DNA of 64,000 bases from Sporichthya brevicatena. Its GTDB lineage: Bacteria > Actinomycetota > Actinomycetes > Sporichthyales > Sporichthyaceae. Below are positions 24,282 through 32,565 of this stretch, one piece after another (position 1 is the first letter of the stretch; each line of letters opens with the position of its first letter). Under the pieces are notes generated by a model that saw nothing but the letters and a program-made list of their open reading frames with translations, was not told the DNA's origin and did no database searches. The DNA lies in assembly GCF_039525035.1 (NCBI RefSeq), contig NZ_BAAAHE010000036.1, positions 1 through 64,000 on the forward strand, given 5' to 3'. Made by a program: the position numbers and the translations under genes.

Positions 24282-25337
24282 ATGAGCGATCCGTCAGCCC
24301 TGACCGCCGCGTGGACCGAGAAGGTGCTCGCCTGGCTGCCCGGCGTGCTGCCCGGGGACGGGCCGATCGAGCTGGAGCCCCTCGTCGCGGGGCACTCGAA
24401 CCTCGTGTTCGCCCTGCGCCGGGGCGAGGACCGCTACATCCTGCGCCGCCCGCCGATGGGCGAGTACGCGGCGTCCGCGCACGATGTGCTGCGCGAGGCA
24501 CGCCTGCTGACGGTGCTCGCCGACGTCGGCTCGACCCGCACGCCGCGGGTCGTCGCGATCGCCGAGACCGGGGACGCCGCCGGCATCGGACCCGCCTACG
24601 TCATGACGCGCCTGCCCGGCGAGGCCATCCGGACCGAGGCGCCGCCATGGCTGGACAGCCCGGAGAAGCGCGCGACGGTCGGCCGGGAGCTCGTCAGCGC
24701 GCTCGCCGAGCTGCACGCGCTGCCGATCGAGCCGTTCGAGGCCGCCAAGCTCGGCCGCGCCGGCGGGTATCTGTCGCGTCAGCTGAAGCGGTGGTCCGGC
24801 CAGCGGGACGAATTCGTCGCCAAGGGCGTCCGTCCCCTCGCCGACGAGCCGCCGATCCGCGAGTGGCTGTTCGCGAACCAGCCCGAGGAGCGGGCCTCCA
24901 CGCTCGTCCACGGCGACTTCAAGCTCGACAACGTCCTCGTCGACCCCGAGACCAGCAGGGTCACCTGCGTCCTGGACTGGGAGATGGCGACGATCGGCGA
25001 CCCCCTCGCCGATCTCGGATTCCTCCTCTCCTTCTGGCCGGACTCCCCCGAGACCGCCGCGGTCTTCTCGGAGCTGCTCGGCGAGGTCACCCTCGGCGAG
25101 GGCTTCCCGGACCGCGCCGGCCTCGTCGAGATCTACGCCGAGCTGACGCAGCAGAAGCTCACGATGGACGATCTGCGCTGGTACCAGGTCCTCGCGATGT
25201 GGAAGATGGCGCTCCTGCTCGAGGCCAGCTACACCCGCCACCTCGCCGGAACCACGGACGACCCGTTCTTCGCGTGCCTGGACACGGCGAACCCGCGCCT
25301 GCTCGCCGCTGCCCTCGCGCTCACGAAGTCCGGCTGA
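24282..25337 (+). CDS. APH-family phosphotransferase (ACAD10-like)
   Basis: This protein kinase-like fold of 351 residues belongs to the aminoglycoside-phosphotransferase family. It has the catalytic HGDFKLDN and a metal-binding LDWEMATIGDPLADLG. Members next to acyl-CoA dehydrogenase genes resemble the kinase domain of ACAD10/11, which phosphorylates 4-hydroxyacyl-CoAs so that they can be turned into ordinary beta-oxidation intermediates. That role is plausible here because dehydrogenase, hydratase and SDR genes surround it. Antibiotic modification is less likely. It is followed 19 bases later by an alpha/beta hydrolase gene. Confidence 0.8.
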   Translation: MSDPSALTAAWTEKVLAWLPGVLPGDGPIELEPLVAGHSNLVFALRRGEDRYILRRPPMGEYAASAHDVLREARLLTVLADVGSTRTPRVVAIAETGDAAGIGPAYVMTRLPGEAIRTEAPPWLDSPEKRATVGRELVSALAELHALPIEPFEAAKLGRAGGYLSRQLKRWSGQRDEFVAKGVRPLADEPPIREWLFANQPEERASTLVHGDFKLDNVLVDPETSRVTCVLDWEMATIGDPLADLGFLLSFWPDSPETAAVFSELLGEVTLGEGFPDRAGLVEIYAELTQQKLTMDDLRWYQVLAMWKMALLLEASYTRHLAGTTDDPFFACLDTANPRLLAAALALTKSG

Positions 25338-25356
25338 TCCGGCACGGGAGTCGACG

Positions 25357-26241
25357 GTGAACCCCGAGCGACTGCGGGTCTCCGCGAACGGTCTGGCGTT
25401 CGAGGTGCTGGTTTGGGGCCGCCCGGACGATCCGCTCGTCCTGTGCCTGCACGGGTTCCCCGACACCCCGTGGACCTGGCGGGAGCTCGGCCCGTACCTG
25501 GCCGCGCGCGGCCGCCGCGTGGTCGCGCCGTTCCTCCGCGGCTACGCGCCGACCGACCTCGCGCCCGACGACGACTATTCGGCGCCGGCCATCGCTCAGG
25601 ACGTGCTCGCGCTGCACGCCGCGCTCGGCGGGGACACACGGGCGGCGCTGGTCGGCCACGACTGGGGCGCGGTCGTCACCTACGCCGTCACCCAGGCCGC
25701 GCCGGCGACGTTCGCGCGGTACGTCACGCTCGCGGTTCCGCCGACGGCCGCCGTGATCGCCCCGTTCCGCCGGCGCGCGACGCTGACCATCGGCCTGGGC
25801 CAGTTGCGCCGGAGTTGGTACACCGCGTTCAACCAGCTGCCCGGGATCGCGGAGCGCTCCCTGGACCGCTTGATCCCGAAGCTCTGGCGCGACTGGTCCC
25901 CCGGGTTCGCCGGCCGCGGCGACGCCGAGACCGCACTGACGGCGCTGCAGCGACCGGAGAACCGCCGCGCCGCGCTCCGCTACTACCGGGACAACCTGCG
26001 CCCGGGCGCGATCCGGACCGGCATCGCCCCGCTCGGCGCGCCGCTGCTGTACCTGCACGGGGTCGACGACGGCTGCATGCGCGTCGAGCTCCTGCCGCTC
26101 GCCGAGCCGCACCTGCCGCCCGGCAGCCGCGCCGTCGCGGTCGACGACGCCGGCCACTTCCTCCAGCTGGAGAAGCCGGAGGTCGTGAACGGCCTGATCG
26201 GCCGGTGGATCGCCGAGCGGGACCCCAACGGTCAGCGCTGA
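25357..26241 (+). CDS. Alpha/beta hydrolase, epoxide-hydrolase-like
   Basis: The 294-residue product has the oxyanion-hole motif HGFPD (32-36) and the nucleophile elbow GHDWG (100-104), with Asp102 as nucleophile. An Asp in this position is typical of epoxide hydrolases and haloalkane dehalogenases, not esterases. The catalytic His is probably in DDAGHFLQLEKP near the C-terminus. The HGFPDTPWTWR start suits epoxide hydrolases. It starts at GTG 19 bases after the APH-like gene. It may open epoxides formed from unsaturated terpenoid or fatty substrates. Confidence 0.8.
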   Translation: MNPERLRVSANGLAFEVLVWGRPDDPLVLCLHGFPDTPWTWRELGPYLAARGRRVVAPFLRGYAPTDLAPDDDYSAPAIAQDVLALHAALGGDTRAALVGHDWGAVVTYAVTQAAPATFARYVTLAVPPTAAVIAPFRRRATLTIGLGQLRRSWYTAFNQLPGIAERSLDRLIPKLWRDWSPGFAGRGDAETALTALQRPENRRAALRYYRDNLRPGAIRTGIAPLGAPLLYLHGVDDGCMRVELLPLAEPHLPPGSRAVAVDDAGHFLQLEKPEVVNGLIGRWIAERDPNGQR

Positions 26242-26295
26242 CCGTGGAGGTGGCATCCTCCTGTTACCCCCGAGTAGTTGGCAGAGGAGAAGCAC

Positions 26296-27057
26296 GTGAA
26301 CATCAGCGGAAGCTCCGCCCTGGTCACCGGCGGGGCCTCGGGCCTCGGCCTGGCCACCGTCAAGAAGCTGCACGCGTCCGGCGCCAAGGTCGTGATCGTC
26401 GACCTTCCGTCCTCCGACGGCGAGGCCGTCGCCAAGAGCCTCGGTGAGGGTGCGGTCTTCGCCGGCGCCGACGTGCGTGACCCCGAGGCCGTCCAGGCCG
26501 CGGTCGACGCCGCGGGCGCGCTCGCCCCGCTCCGCGTGGTCATCAACTGCGCCGGCATGGGCTACGCGATCAAGACCCTCGGCAAGGAGGGCCCGCACGA
26601 CCTCGAGAGCTTCGAGCGCACGATCACCATCAACCTGATCGGCACGTTCAACGTCATCCGCCTCGCCGCCGCGGCGATCGCGAAGAACGACGAGGTCGAC
26701 GGCGAGCGTGGCGTCATCGTCAACACCGCCTCGGTCGCGGCCTTCGACGGCCAGATCGGCCAGGCCGCGTACTCGGCGTCGAAGGGCGGCATCGTCGGCA
26801 TGACCCTGCCGATCGCGCGTGACCTCGCCTCGACGAAGATCCGCGTCGTCACCGTCGCCCCGGGCCTGTTCAAGACCCCGCTGTTCGACAGCCTGCCGCC
26901 GGAGGCGATCGCCTCGCTCGAGAAGTCGGTGCCGCACCCGTCGCGCCTCGGCGACCCGGCCGAGTTCGCCGACCTGATCGACCACATCGTGTCGAACCCG
27001 ATGCTCAACGGCGAGACGATCCGCCTCGACGGCGCGATCCGGATGGCGCCGCGGTAG
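26296..27057 (+). CDS. SDR 3-hydroxyacyl-CoA dehydrogenase (HSD17B10-like)
   Basis: The 253-residue classical SDR has TGGASGLG (11-18) for NAD and YSASK (159-163) for catalysis. The insertion after [14 protein letters not shown] and the [15 protein letters not shown] segment resemble type-2/HSD17B10-like 3-hydroxy-2-methylacyl-CoA dehydrogenases. I chose GTG at 26296 because GAGGAGAAG sits just upstream; an upstream TTG at 26278 would place that site inside the gene. It probably oxidises the 3-hydroxyacyl-CoA made by a hydratase of the same pathway. It is followed 9 bases later by an enoyl-CoA hydratase gene. Confidence 0.85.
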   Translation: MNISGSSALVTGGASGLGLATVKKLHASGAKVVIVDLPSSDGEAVAKSLGEGAVFAGADVRDPEAVQAAVDAAGALAPLRVVINCAGMGYAIKTLGKEGPHDLESFERTITINLIGTFNVIRLAAAAIAKNDEVDGERGVIVNTASVAAFDGQIGQAAYSASKGGIVGMTLPIARDLASTKIRVVTVAPGLFKTPLFDSLPPEAIASLEKSVPHPSRLGDPAEFADLIDHIVSNPMLNGETIRLDGAIRMAPR

Positions 27058-27066
27058 AAAGTCCTC

Positions 27067-27840
27067 ATGGCTCCCCTCCGGATCGAGCGGGACGGGCCGC
27101 TGGCCGTTCTGACCATCGCCAACCCGCCGCTCAACCTGTGGGACGCCACGACGGGGCCCGCGTTCGTCGCGGCCCTCGACACGCTCGACGCCGACCCTCC
27201 GCGTGGACTCCTGGTCCGCGCGGAGGGTCGCGTGTTCACCGGGGGTGTCGACGTCCACCTGTTCTCGGGGTTGGACGCCGAACGCGGCACCGCCCTCGCG
27301 CGCGAACTCCTCGGCATCGCCGACCGGATCGCCGCGCTCCCGTACCCGACGGTCCTGGCCGCGCACGCCCTCTGCCTGACGTGGGGCTTCGAACTCGCCC
27401 TGGCCTGCGACCTCCTCCTCGCCGCCGAGGGCGCGCAGTTCGCCCTGGTCGAGCAGATCGTCGGCCTCAGCCCGTTCATGGGCGGGCCCCAGCGCCTCGC
27501 CCTGCGCGTCGGCCCGGCGCGGGCGAAGGAGTTCGTCTACACCGGCGACCGCTACGACGCCGCGACGCTCGAGTCGTGGGGCGTGGTGAACCGCGTCCTG
27601 CCCGCCGACAACTTCGACGCGACCGCACGCGAGGTCGCCCGCTGGCTCGCGAACGGACCCACCCGGGCGCACGCGATGACCAAGCACCTGATCGACACCG
27701 CCTGCTCCGCCGGTGCACCCGCCGCCACCGCGATCACGGCCGACCTCGCCGGCGCCCTGTTCGAGACCGCGGACACCCGCAACGCGGTCGCCTCGTTCCT
27801 GGCCGACGGCCCCGGGAAGGCGACCCACTCCGGGCGGTGA
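27067..27840 (+). CDS. Enoyl-CoA hydratase/isomerase
   Basis: This 257-residue crotonase-fold enzyme has the CoA-binding strand-turn around [11 protein letters not shown] and the helix entry [14 protein letters not shown]. At the usual second catalytic Glu it shows the sequence [16 protein letters not shown], where Glu is kept. The first position is less clear, so isomerase rather than hydratase activity is possible. It is the last gene of a four-gene plus-strand run (APH-like, hydrolase, SDR, this), followed by a long inverted repeat acting as a boundary. Confidence 0.82.
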   Translation: MAPLRIERDGPLAVLTIANPPLNLWDATTGPAFVAALDTLDADPPRGLLVRAEGRVFTGGVDVHLFSGLDAERGTALARELLGIADRIAALPYPTVLAAHALCLTWGFELALACDLLLAAEGAQFALVEQIVGLSPFMGGPQRLALRVGPARAKEFVYTGDRYDAATLESWGVVNRVLPADNFDATAREVARWLANGPTRAHAMTKHLIDTACSAGAPAATAITADLAGALFETADTRNAVASFLADGPGKATHSGR

Positions 27841-27854
27841 TCCCGGCCCCCGAG

Positions 27855-27921
27855 ACTCCCGAAAGCGCAGCATGGCACCCGCGAAGGTCAAATCGGGGTG
27901 ACGTAGTGCGCTTTCGGGAGT
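27855..27921. terminator. Long inverted repeat between convergent genes
   Basis: A perfect 15-bp pair, ACTCCCGAAAGCGCA (27855-27869) and its complement (27907-27921), encloses 37 bases with a smaller CACCC/GGGTG stem. It lies between two convergent genes and could end transcription from both sides. Confidence 0.6.
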
Positions 27922-27935
27922 GATGCCGCGTCGGA

Positions 27936-28691
27936 TCAGAAGATCGTGTAGCCGCCGTCGACGACGATCTCGTTGCCGGTGTGGAAGGTCAGGCCGGGGT
28001 CCGCGAGGAACGGGGCGACCGCCTCGAACTCCTCGGGGTCGGCCCAGCGTCGCACCGGCGTGCGGGCCGTCGTCGCGGTCATGAACTTCTCGCTGGCCTG
28101 GGCCTGGGCGTTCAGCGGTGTCCGGGTCCAGCCCGGGATCAGGATGTTGCACCGGACCCGGTGGCGCGCGAGCTCGACCGCCAGCGTGCGGCCCAGACCG
28201 ATCAGCGCGGTCTTGCTGGCGGCGTAGGACGCCTGACCCGCGCCGCCGTAGCGCGAGATCGTCGAGGAGACCACGACCATCGAGCCACCGGTCCCCTGCT
28301 CGATGAAGACGCGCGCGGCCTCACGCGTGGTGAGGAACGCGCCGTCGAGGTTCACGCGCATCACCTCGCGCCAGTCCTCGAAGGCCATGTCCTGGATGGG
28401 CGCCGCGGCGTGCATACCGGCGTTGGCGAAGAAGCAGTCGAGCCGGCCGAACTCGGCCAGCGTCTCCTGCATGGCGGTCGCGACCTCGCCCTCGTCGCCG
28501 ACGTCGCAGCGGACGGGCAGCACGCGGCGTCCGTGCACCGCGAGCATGGCCGCAGCGCCCGCGTTCCGGGACTTGTTGCGGCCCCAGATCGCCACGTCCG
28601 CCCCGGCGCGCGCCGCTCCGGCCGCGAGGGAGAGCCCGATGCCGGAGTTGCCGCCGGTGACGACGACGGTCCGGCCGGTCAGATCGTGCAC
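27936..28691 (-). CDS. SDR-family oxidoreductase
   Basis: The 251-residue classical SDR has TGGNSGIG (12-19), NAG in the expected place and YAASK for catalysis. The end of the chain has the TGNEIVVDGG motif of the FabG/2,3-dihydrodiol dehydrogenase group. It acts on an alcohol or keto group of an unknown substrate. GTG is preceded by GGGAG. It follows the MarR gene by 20 bases and may be controlled by it. Confidence 0.82.
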   Translation of the reverse strand: MHDLTGRTVVVTGGNSGIGLSLAAGAARAGADVAIWGRNKSRNAGAAAMLAVHGRRVLPVRCDVGDEGEVATAMQETLAEFGRLDCFFANAGMHAAAPIQDMAFEDWREVMRVNLDGAFLTTREAARVFIEQGTGGSMVVVSSTISRYGGAGQASYAASKTALIGLGRTLAVELARHRVRCNILIPGWTRTPLNAQAQASEKFMTATTARTPVRRWADPEEFEAVAPFLADPGLTFHTGNEIVVDGGYTIF

Positions 28692-28711
28692 GCCGACTCC
28701 CGGTACTCGCG

Positions 28712-29206
28712 CTACTTGGTGTCACCCAGGCCGCGGCGCACCGCGCGGAGGTCCGCGGTGATCCGGTCGGCGGTCGCGTCGTCGACACCGGGCAGGCCGA
28801 ACCCTACGGCCGCCAGCGCCTTGCTCGCGCGGGTGGCCGTCTCGTCCCCCTCGGGAGTGAGCTCGGCGAGCACCGTCCGCCGGTCCGTCGGGTGCGGCCG
28901 CCGCGCCACCAGGCCCGCGTTCTCGAGCTGGTCGATGACCATCGTGACCGTGGTCGGGTGGACGAGCAGCCGCTTCGACAGCTGTCCGAGCGGACGTGAC
29001 GCCCCGTCAGACGCCTGCAGCGTGATCATCACCATGTAGCCGGTACGCGTCAGGCCCTGCTCCTTGAGGACGCGGTCGACCTCCTCGGTCATCAACGCCG
29101 CGGCCCGCATCACCGAGAACAAGGCGGCGAACTGAGCGGGAGCCGGCGCCCCACGGGCCTCCCACCGCGCGCGCATCCACCCGATCGCGTCGGAATCCTC
29201 GGCCAC
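28712..29206 (-). CDS. MarR-family transcriptional regulator
   Basis: The 164-residue protein has a winged helix-turn-helix in the MarR pattern: a helix around LTRTGYMVMITLQ, the recognition helix PLGQLSKRLLVHPTTVTMVIDQLENAGLV, and the wing R.P.PTDRRTVLAELT. MarR dimers repress nearby genes and release DNA on binding small phenolic or lipid ligands. GTG is preceded by AGGAG. It leads a two-gene unit with the SDR at 27936. The upstream sequence ATACTG-CAGCGT-CAGATAT (about 29249-29267) is an imperfect dyad that could be its operator. Confidence 0.85.
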   Translation of the reverse strand: MAEDSDAIGWMRARWEARGAPAPAQFAALFSVMRAAALMTEEVDRVLKEQGLTRTGYMVMITLQASDGASRPLGQLSKRLLVHPTTVTMVIDQLENAGLVARRPHPTDRRTVLAELTPEGDETATRASKALAAVGFGLPGVDDATADRITADLRAVRRGLGDTK

Positions 29207-29295
29207 GGCGTCTCCTGTCGTCCGGGCTTCCGCCCTCGCCCGCAGGATACTGCAGCGTCAGATATTTGGGCACTGGAGCAATCACGAAACGCCGA

Positions 29296-29325
29296 CGTCC
29301 CGGCCGTGAGGAGGCGGCCGGGACG
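29296..29325. terminator. Hairpin after the second orphan binding-protein gene
   Basis: CGTCCCGGCCG and its complement form an 11-bp perfect stem with an 8-base loop, 64 bases beyond the minus-strand stop. No T-run follows. Confidence 0.5.
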
Positions 29326-29388
29326 ACGACGGGGGATGCTCTGGTCAGCGCGCCCGGAGAGCGGGGACGCGCGTCGTTCGGCGGTCGG

Positions 29389-30993
29389 TCACTTGTCCGT
29401 GTAGATGATGAACTGGTCCGGGTCCGGCTGCCAGCCGTTCGGCGACCCGTCGGGGTTCGAGGCCGTGTTCGTGGTGTTGTACTTGTACATGAACTCGCGG
29501 CCCTGCCCGTAGTTCCGGTTCCAGGTCTGGTTCTCCTGCGACCCGCCGCGTTCGGCCTTGGAGTACGAGAACCGCTGGTCCAGCGAGGCGTCCGAGGCGT
29601 ACACGTCCCCGTTGCTCAGCTGCGCCATCAACCGCTCGCGCGTCAGGTTCGGACCCACGGCCTTGGCCGCCCGCTCGAAGACCAGGGCGCCGACGTAGTT
29701 GGCCTGGACGATGTGGTGGTTCAGACCCTTGTTGCCGCGGGCGTACTTGTTCATCACGGCCATGAACTCCGAGCCCCACAGCTTGTAGGTCGTGTTCGTC
29801 CAGTACCGACCGGCCGGGTGCTTGCCGAACAGCTGGCCCAGGACCTCGGCCGCGAGGTGGTTGCCCGAGATCCCCTTCGGCGGGTAGTAGCCCTGCTGCG
29901 CGGCCTCGACCATGAACTTGACGATCGTCGCGGGGTTGATCACGTAGTGCACGATCGTGTCCGGGTTCGCCGCGCGCATCGCGAGCACCTGCGCCGACAT
30001 CGACGTCTCCGAGATTCCGACGTCCATCCGCTTGACGAGCTGCGCACCCGAGGCGTCGAGGACCTTCTTCACCGCGTCGCAGGAGAGCTGCATCTCCGGG
30101 CTGGTCAGGCAGATCAGGCCGTAGGTCTTCGGCTTGACGACGTTCTTCACCCACTGCGCGTTGGCCATCGCCTCGTGGATCATCGACATGTGGGTCGGGA
30201 ACATGTACGGGTCCTGCCACTCGGTCTGGGAGTACGCCCACGTCCCGACGGCCGGCAGCCGGTACTGCGCGAGGTCGGAGTGCACCGAGGCGCTGGCCCA
30301 ACTCAGGTAGCCGAGCAGCGCGAAGACCTTGTCCTGCCCGACCAGCTTCTTGATGCAGGCCTTCGACCGCGAGACCTCGCCCGGGCCGTCGTCGCAGTCG
30401 ACCAGGGAGAGCCGCCGGCCGAGGACGCCGCCGCGGTCGTTGATCGAGGCGAACGTCGCCTTCGTCCCGTTGAGCATCGGGTTCACGATCAGGTTGCCGA
30501 GGGCGACGCCGTGCATCGACACCGTGCCCAACTTGATCGAGTCCTTGGTGACGCCCATGTCCGTGGCGCCGTTCTTCTGCGCCGCGATCTTCGCGTTCGC
30601 CGCCCGCTGCGCGGCGTTGTCGATGCCCGTCAGGCCGGCGGTGTCCCCGACCTCGGTCGTGGCGGCCTTGGTCTTCCCGCTCTCGGACTTCGCATTGGTC
30701 TTCGCCCTGGAGCCCGACTTCGCGGCGTCGGCGACGGGGGCGGCGCCGGTGGCGTCGACCGGAGCGAGACCGGCGTCCGCCACTCCCTCCGCGGTCCCCG
30801 TGTCGACCGGCGCGGCCCCACTGACGTCCGGTGCGGGCGCGGCCTCGGCAGCGGTGTCGAGGGCGGCGGCCGGCTCCTGCTGGGCGGCGTTCTCGTCGCT
30901 GCCGGAACCGCCGCCGCACGCGCTCAGCACCAGCGCCGCGCTGACGACGAGGGGAAGGGCCGCGAGCAGACCGTGCTTCTTCGCTCTGCGCAT
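29389..30993 (-). CDS. Branched-chain-amino-acid-type ABC substrate-binding lipoprotein (orphan paralogue)
   Basis: I chose ATG 30993 because AAGGAG precedes it and the product then starts MRRAKKHGLLA like its paralogue at 18538-20151; the open frame runs further upstream but without similarity. The 534-residue lipoprotein has lipobox LSAC (Cys26) and an Ala-rich linker unlike that of the paralogue. Its binding core is otherwise nearly the same, with YMFPTHMSMIHEAMANAQW and YYPPKGISGNHLA shared. Again no permease genes adjoin. Two such receptors with matching cores suggest one transporter with two binding partners or closely related ligands. Confidence 0.85.
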   Translation of the reverse strand: MRRAKKHGLLAALPLVVSAALVLSACGGGSGSDENAAQQEPAAALDTAAEAAPAPDVSGAAPVDTGTAEGVADAGLAPVDATGAAPVADAAKSGSRAKTNAKSESGKTKAATTEVGDTAGLTGIDNAAQRAANAKIAAQKNGATDMGVTKDSIKLGTVSMHGVALGNLIVNPMLNGTKATFASINDRGGVLGRRLSLVDCDDGPGEVSRSKACIKKLVGQDKVFALLGYLSWASASVHSDLAQYRLPAVGTWAYSQTEWQDPYMFPTHMSMIHEAMANAQWVKNVVKPKTYGLICLTSPEMQLSCDAVKKVLDASGAQLVKRMDVGISETSMSAQVLAMRAANPDTIVHYVINPATIVKFMVEAAQQGYYPPKGISGNHLAAEVLGQLFGKHPAGRYWTNTTYKLWGSEFMAVMNKYARGNKGLNHHIVQANYVGALVFERAAKAVGPNLTRERLMAQLSNGDVYASDASLDQRFSYSKAERGGSQENQTWNRNYGQGREFMYKYNTTNTASNPDGSPNGWQPDPDQFIIYTDK

Positions 30994-31078
30994 GCTCACT
31001 CCTTGAGTCGGACTCACACCTGACGGAGGCTCAGGTGTTTCCCGAGAGCAACGCCAGTATTCGGCGGGCCCTCGAGGG

Positions 31079-31100
31079 CTACACCCCCCGTAGGGGGTAG
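31079..31100. promoter_or_regulatory. C-run/G-run dyad upstream of the binding-protein gene
   Basis: CTACACCCCCCGTAGGGGGTAG is a near-perfect inverted repeat about 90 bases before the ATG at 30993, in the 155-base gene-free spacer. It looks like a protein-binding site. The neighbouring GAF-LuxR regulator is a candidate, but this is untested. Confidence 0.35.
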
Positions 31101-31148
31101 ATCCCGGTCCTTTGGGGGGACATGTCTCCCTCCACCGGGGCAGTCGGT

Positions 31149-32495
31149 CTACGTTCCCTGCAGGGTGCGGACGACGCGCTCCGCAGCGAGTTGCCCGCTG
31201 CGCACGGCACCCTCCACCCACGGCGCCGTCATGTGGTCGCCGGCGAGGTCGATGCGCGACCCCGGCAGAGCCGCACGGGCCGCACGGAGGCGTTGCACCG
31301 ACCCGGCGGTGAACGTCGGCGTGTACGGGTCGTGGCGTACGACCCGACGCCCCGTCACCTGACCCACCATCTCGGGGTGCAGTTTCTCGACGTCGCTCTG
31401 CAGTTCGTCTGCGAGCTGTTCGTCGCTCTTCGTGGCCGCGCCCGCACCGTTCGCGGCGGTGACGAGCCACAGCCCGCCCGCGCGCACCCAGCCGTTCGCC
31501 ACGTAGACACCGCCGACCGTCCGGCCGGCCACCTCCGGCGGGGTGATCACCTCCATGCCCACCGGCCGCCCGCCCGCCCGCAGGGTCAGGGCGTCACGAG
31601 TCCGGAGGTACACGAAGTCGATGCGCGAGTAGACCGTGCGCGTCAGGTGCTCCCGGACGGGCGCGGGGGCCTGCGGCCACAACCGGGCCGAGACGTCGGC
31701 GGGACAGGCGAGCACGGCCGCCCGGGCGCGGAGCGACCCGCCGTCCGCCGTCCGGACGACGACGCCGGCACCGTCCTCCTCCACCCGCTCCACCGCCGTG
31801 CCGTACCGGACGTCCAGGTCAGCCGCGACCGCCTCGACCCATCGGCTCGCCCCGCCGCGCAGCTCGCAGAGGTCGCCGGTGAAGACGTGCAGCTGCAGCG
31901 CGAGCATCGCGTAGGAGATCTGCTCACTCGGGACGCCCCAGAGGAATTCGTGGGGGCCCGCGGTGAAGTAGGTCGACGCTCGCGTCGTCAGACCGGCCGA
32001 GGCGGCCCGGGTGTCCAGGTGCGCCAGTCCGACCAGGTCCCCCAGGTCCCGCGAGGCCGCCCGCTTGGCGAGGAGGGCCGGGATCGCCGCGCGCACGACG
32101 GACAGCCGGTCGCGCCACCCGAGCGCACCGAAGGCGACCGGACCCCACAGAGACCCGTAGTCGACGTGCTCCCACTGCTCCGCCACGCGGACGCAGGCGG
32201 AGAACGCCGTCGGCAGGGCGACAACGTCGCCGGCCAGACCGAGTTCGCCGAGCAGGGCACGGAAGGCGCGGTAGCCGGCGGTGTGGAAGATGCCGCCGTG
32301 CTCGTAGTGGTCGGAGCCCTCCCGCTCCGTTCGGATGCGTCCCCCGGAGTACGACTCGCGCTCCAACAGACGGACCGTCAGCCCACGGGCCGTCAGTTCC
32401 CGCGCCGTCACGAGTCCGGCCGCGCCGGCCCCGACCACCACCACGTCGACGTCCATGTCGACGTCCAGCTCCAGGTCCCGCTTCAGGTCAGCCAT
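31149..32495 (-). CDS. FAD-dependent amine-oxidase/phytoene-desaturase-like oxidoreductase
   Basis: With the ATG at 32495 the product has 448 residues. An FAD-binding dinucleotide fold starts at VVVVGAGAAGLVTARE (GAGAAG 22-27), followed by the ERESYSGGRIRT segment typical of amine oxidases, protoporphyrinogen oxidases and desaturases. The C-terminus has the expected second FAD contact around IDLAGDHM. A GTG at 32537 is possible but would overlap a promoter-like box. Substrate unknown; oxidation of a polycyclic or polyene compound would suit the family. Confidence 0.75.
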   Translation of the reverse strand: MADLKRDLELDVDMDVDVVVVGAGAAGLVTARELTARGLTVRLLERESYSGGRIRTEREGSDHYEHGGIFHTAGYRAFRALLGELGLAGDVVALPTAFSACVRVAEQWEHVDYGSLWGPVAFGALGWRDRLSVVRAAIPALLAKRAASRDLGDLVGLAHLDTRAASAGLTTRASTYFTAGPHEFLWGVPSEQISYAMLALQLHVFTGDLCELRGGASRWVEAVAADLDVRYGTAVERVEEDGAGVVVRTADGGSLRARAAVLACPADVSARLWPQAPAPVREHLTRTVYSRIDFVYLRTRDALTLRAGGRPVGMEVITPPEVAGRTVGGVYVANGWVRAGGLWLVTAANGAGAATKSDEQLADELQSDVEKLHPEMVGQVTGRRVVRHDPYTPTFTAGSVQRLRAARAALPGSRIDLAGDHMTAPWVEGAVRSGQLAAERVVRTLQGT

Positions 32496-32501
32496 GGCGG
32501 G

Positions 32502-32558
32502 AGCGTAGGGATCCGCACCCGGCCCGGGGATCCGCACTCGGGGGTGGAACCGTCCCCC
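32502..32558 (-). promoter_or_regulatory. Promoter with two 11-bp direct repeats and a G/C dyad
   Basis: On the minus strand TACGCT (32502-32507) lies 6 bases before the ATG at 32495. Upstream, GTGCGGATCCC occurs twice (32508-32518 and 32527-32537), 19 bases apart or about two helical turns. GGGGG-TGGAACCGT-CCCCC lies at 32540-32558. This is a plausible activator-binding layout. Confidence 0.4.
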
Positions 32559-32565
32559 TTCCGGG

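Noticed and set aside
24282-25337. Aminoglycoside resistance kinase
   Set aside because: The fold is shared, but the neighbours are acyl-CoA enzymes and the sequence pattern fits the ACAD10-like branch better.
25321-28152. Antisense open frame of about 940 codons
   Set aside because: It covers four well-supported plus-strand enzymes in the opposite direction and shows no recognisable motif.
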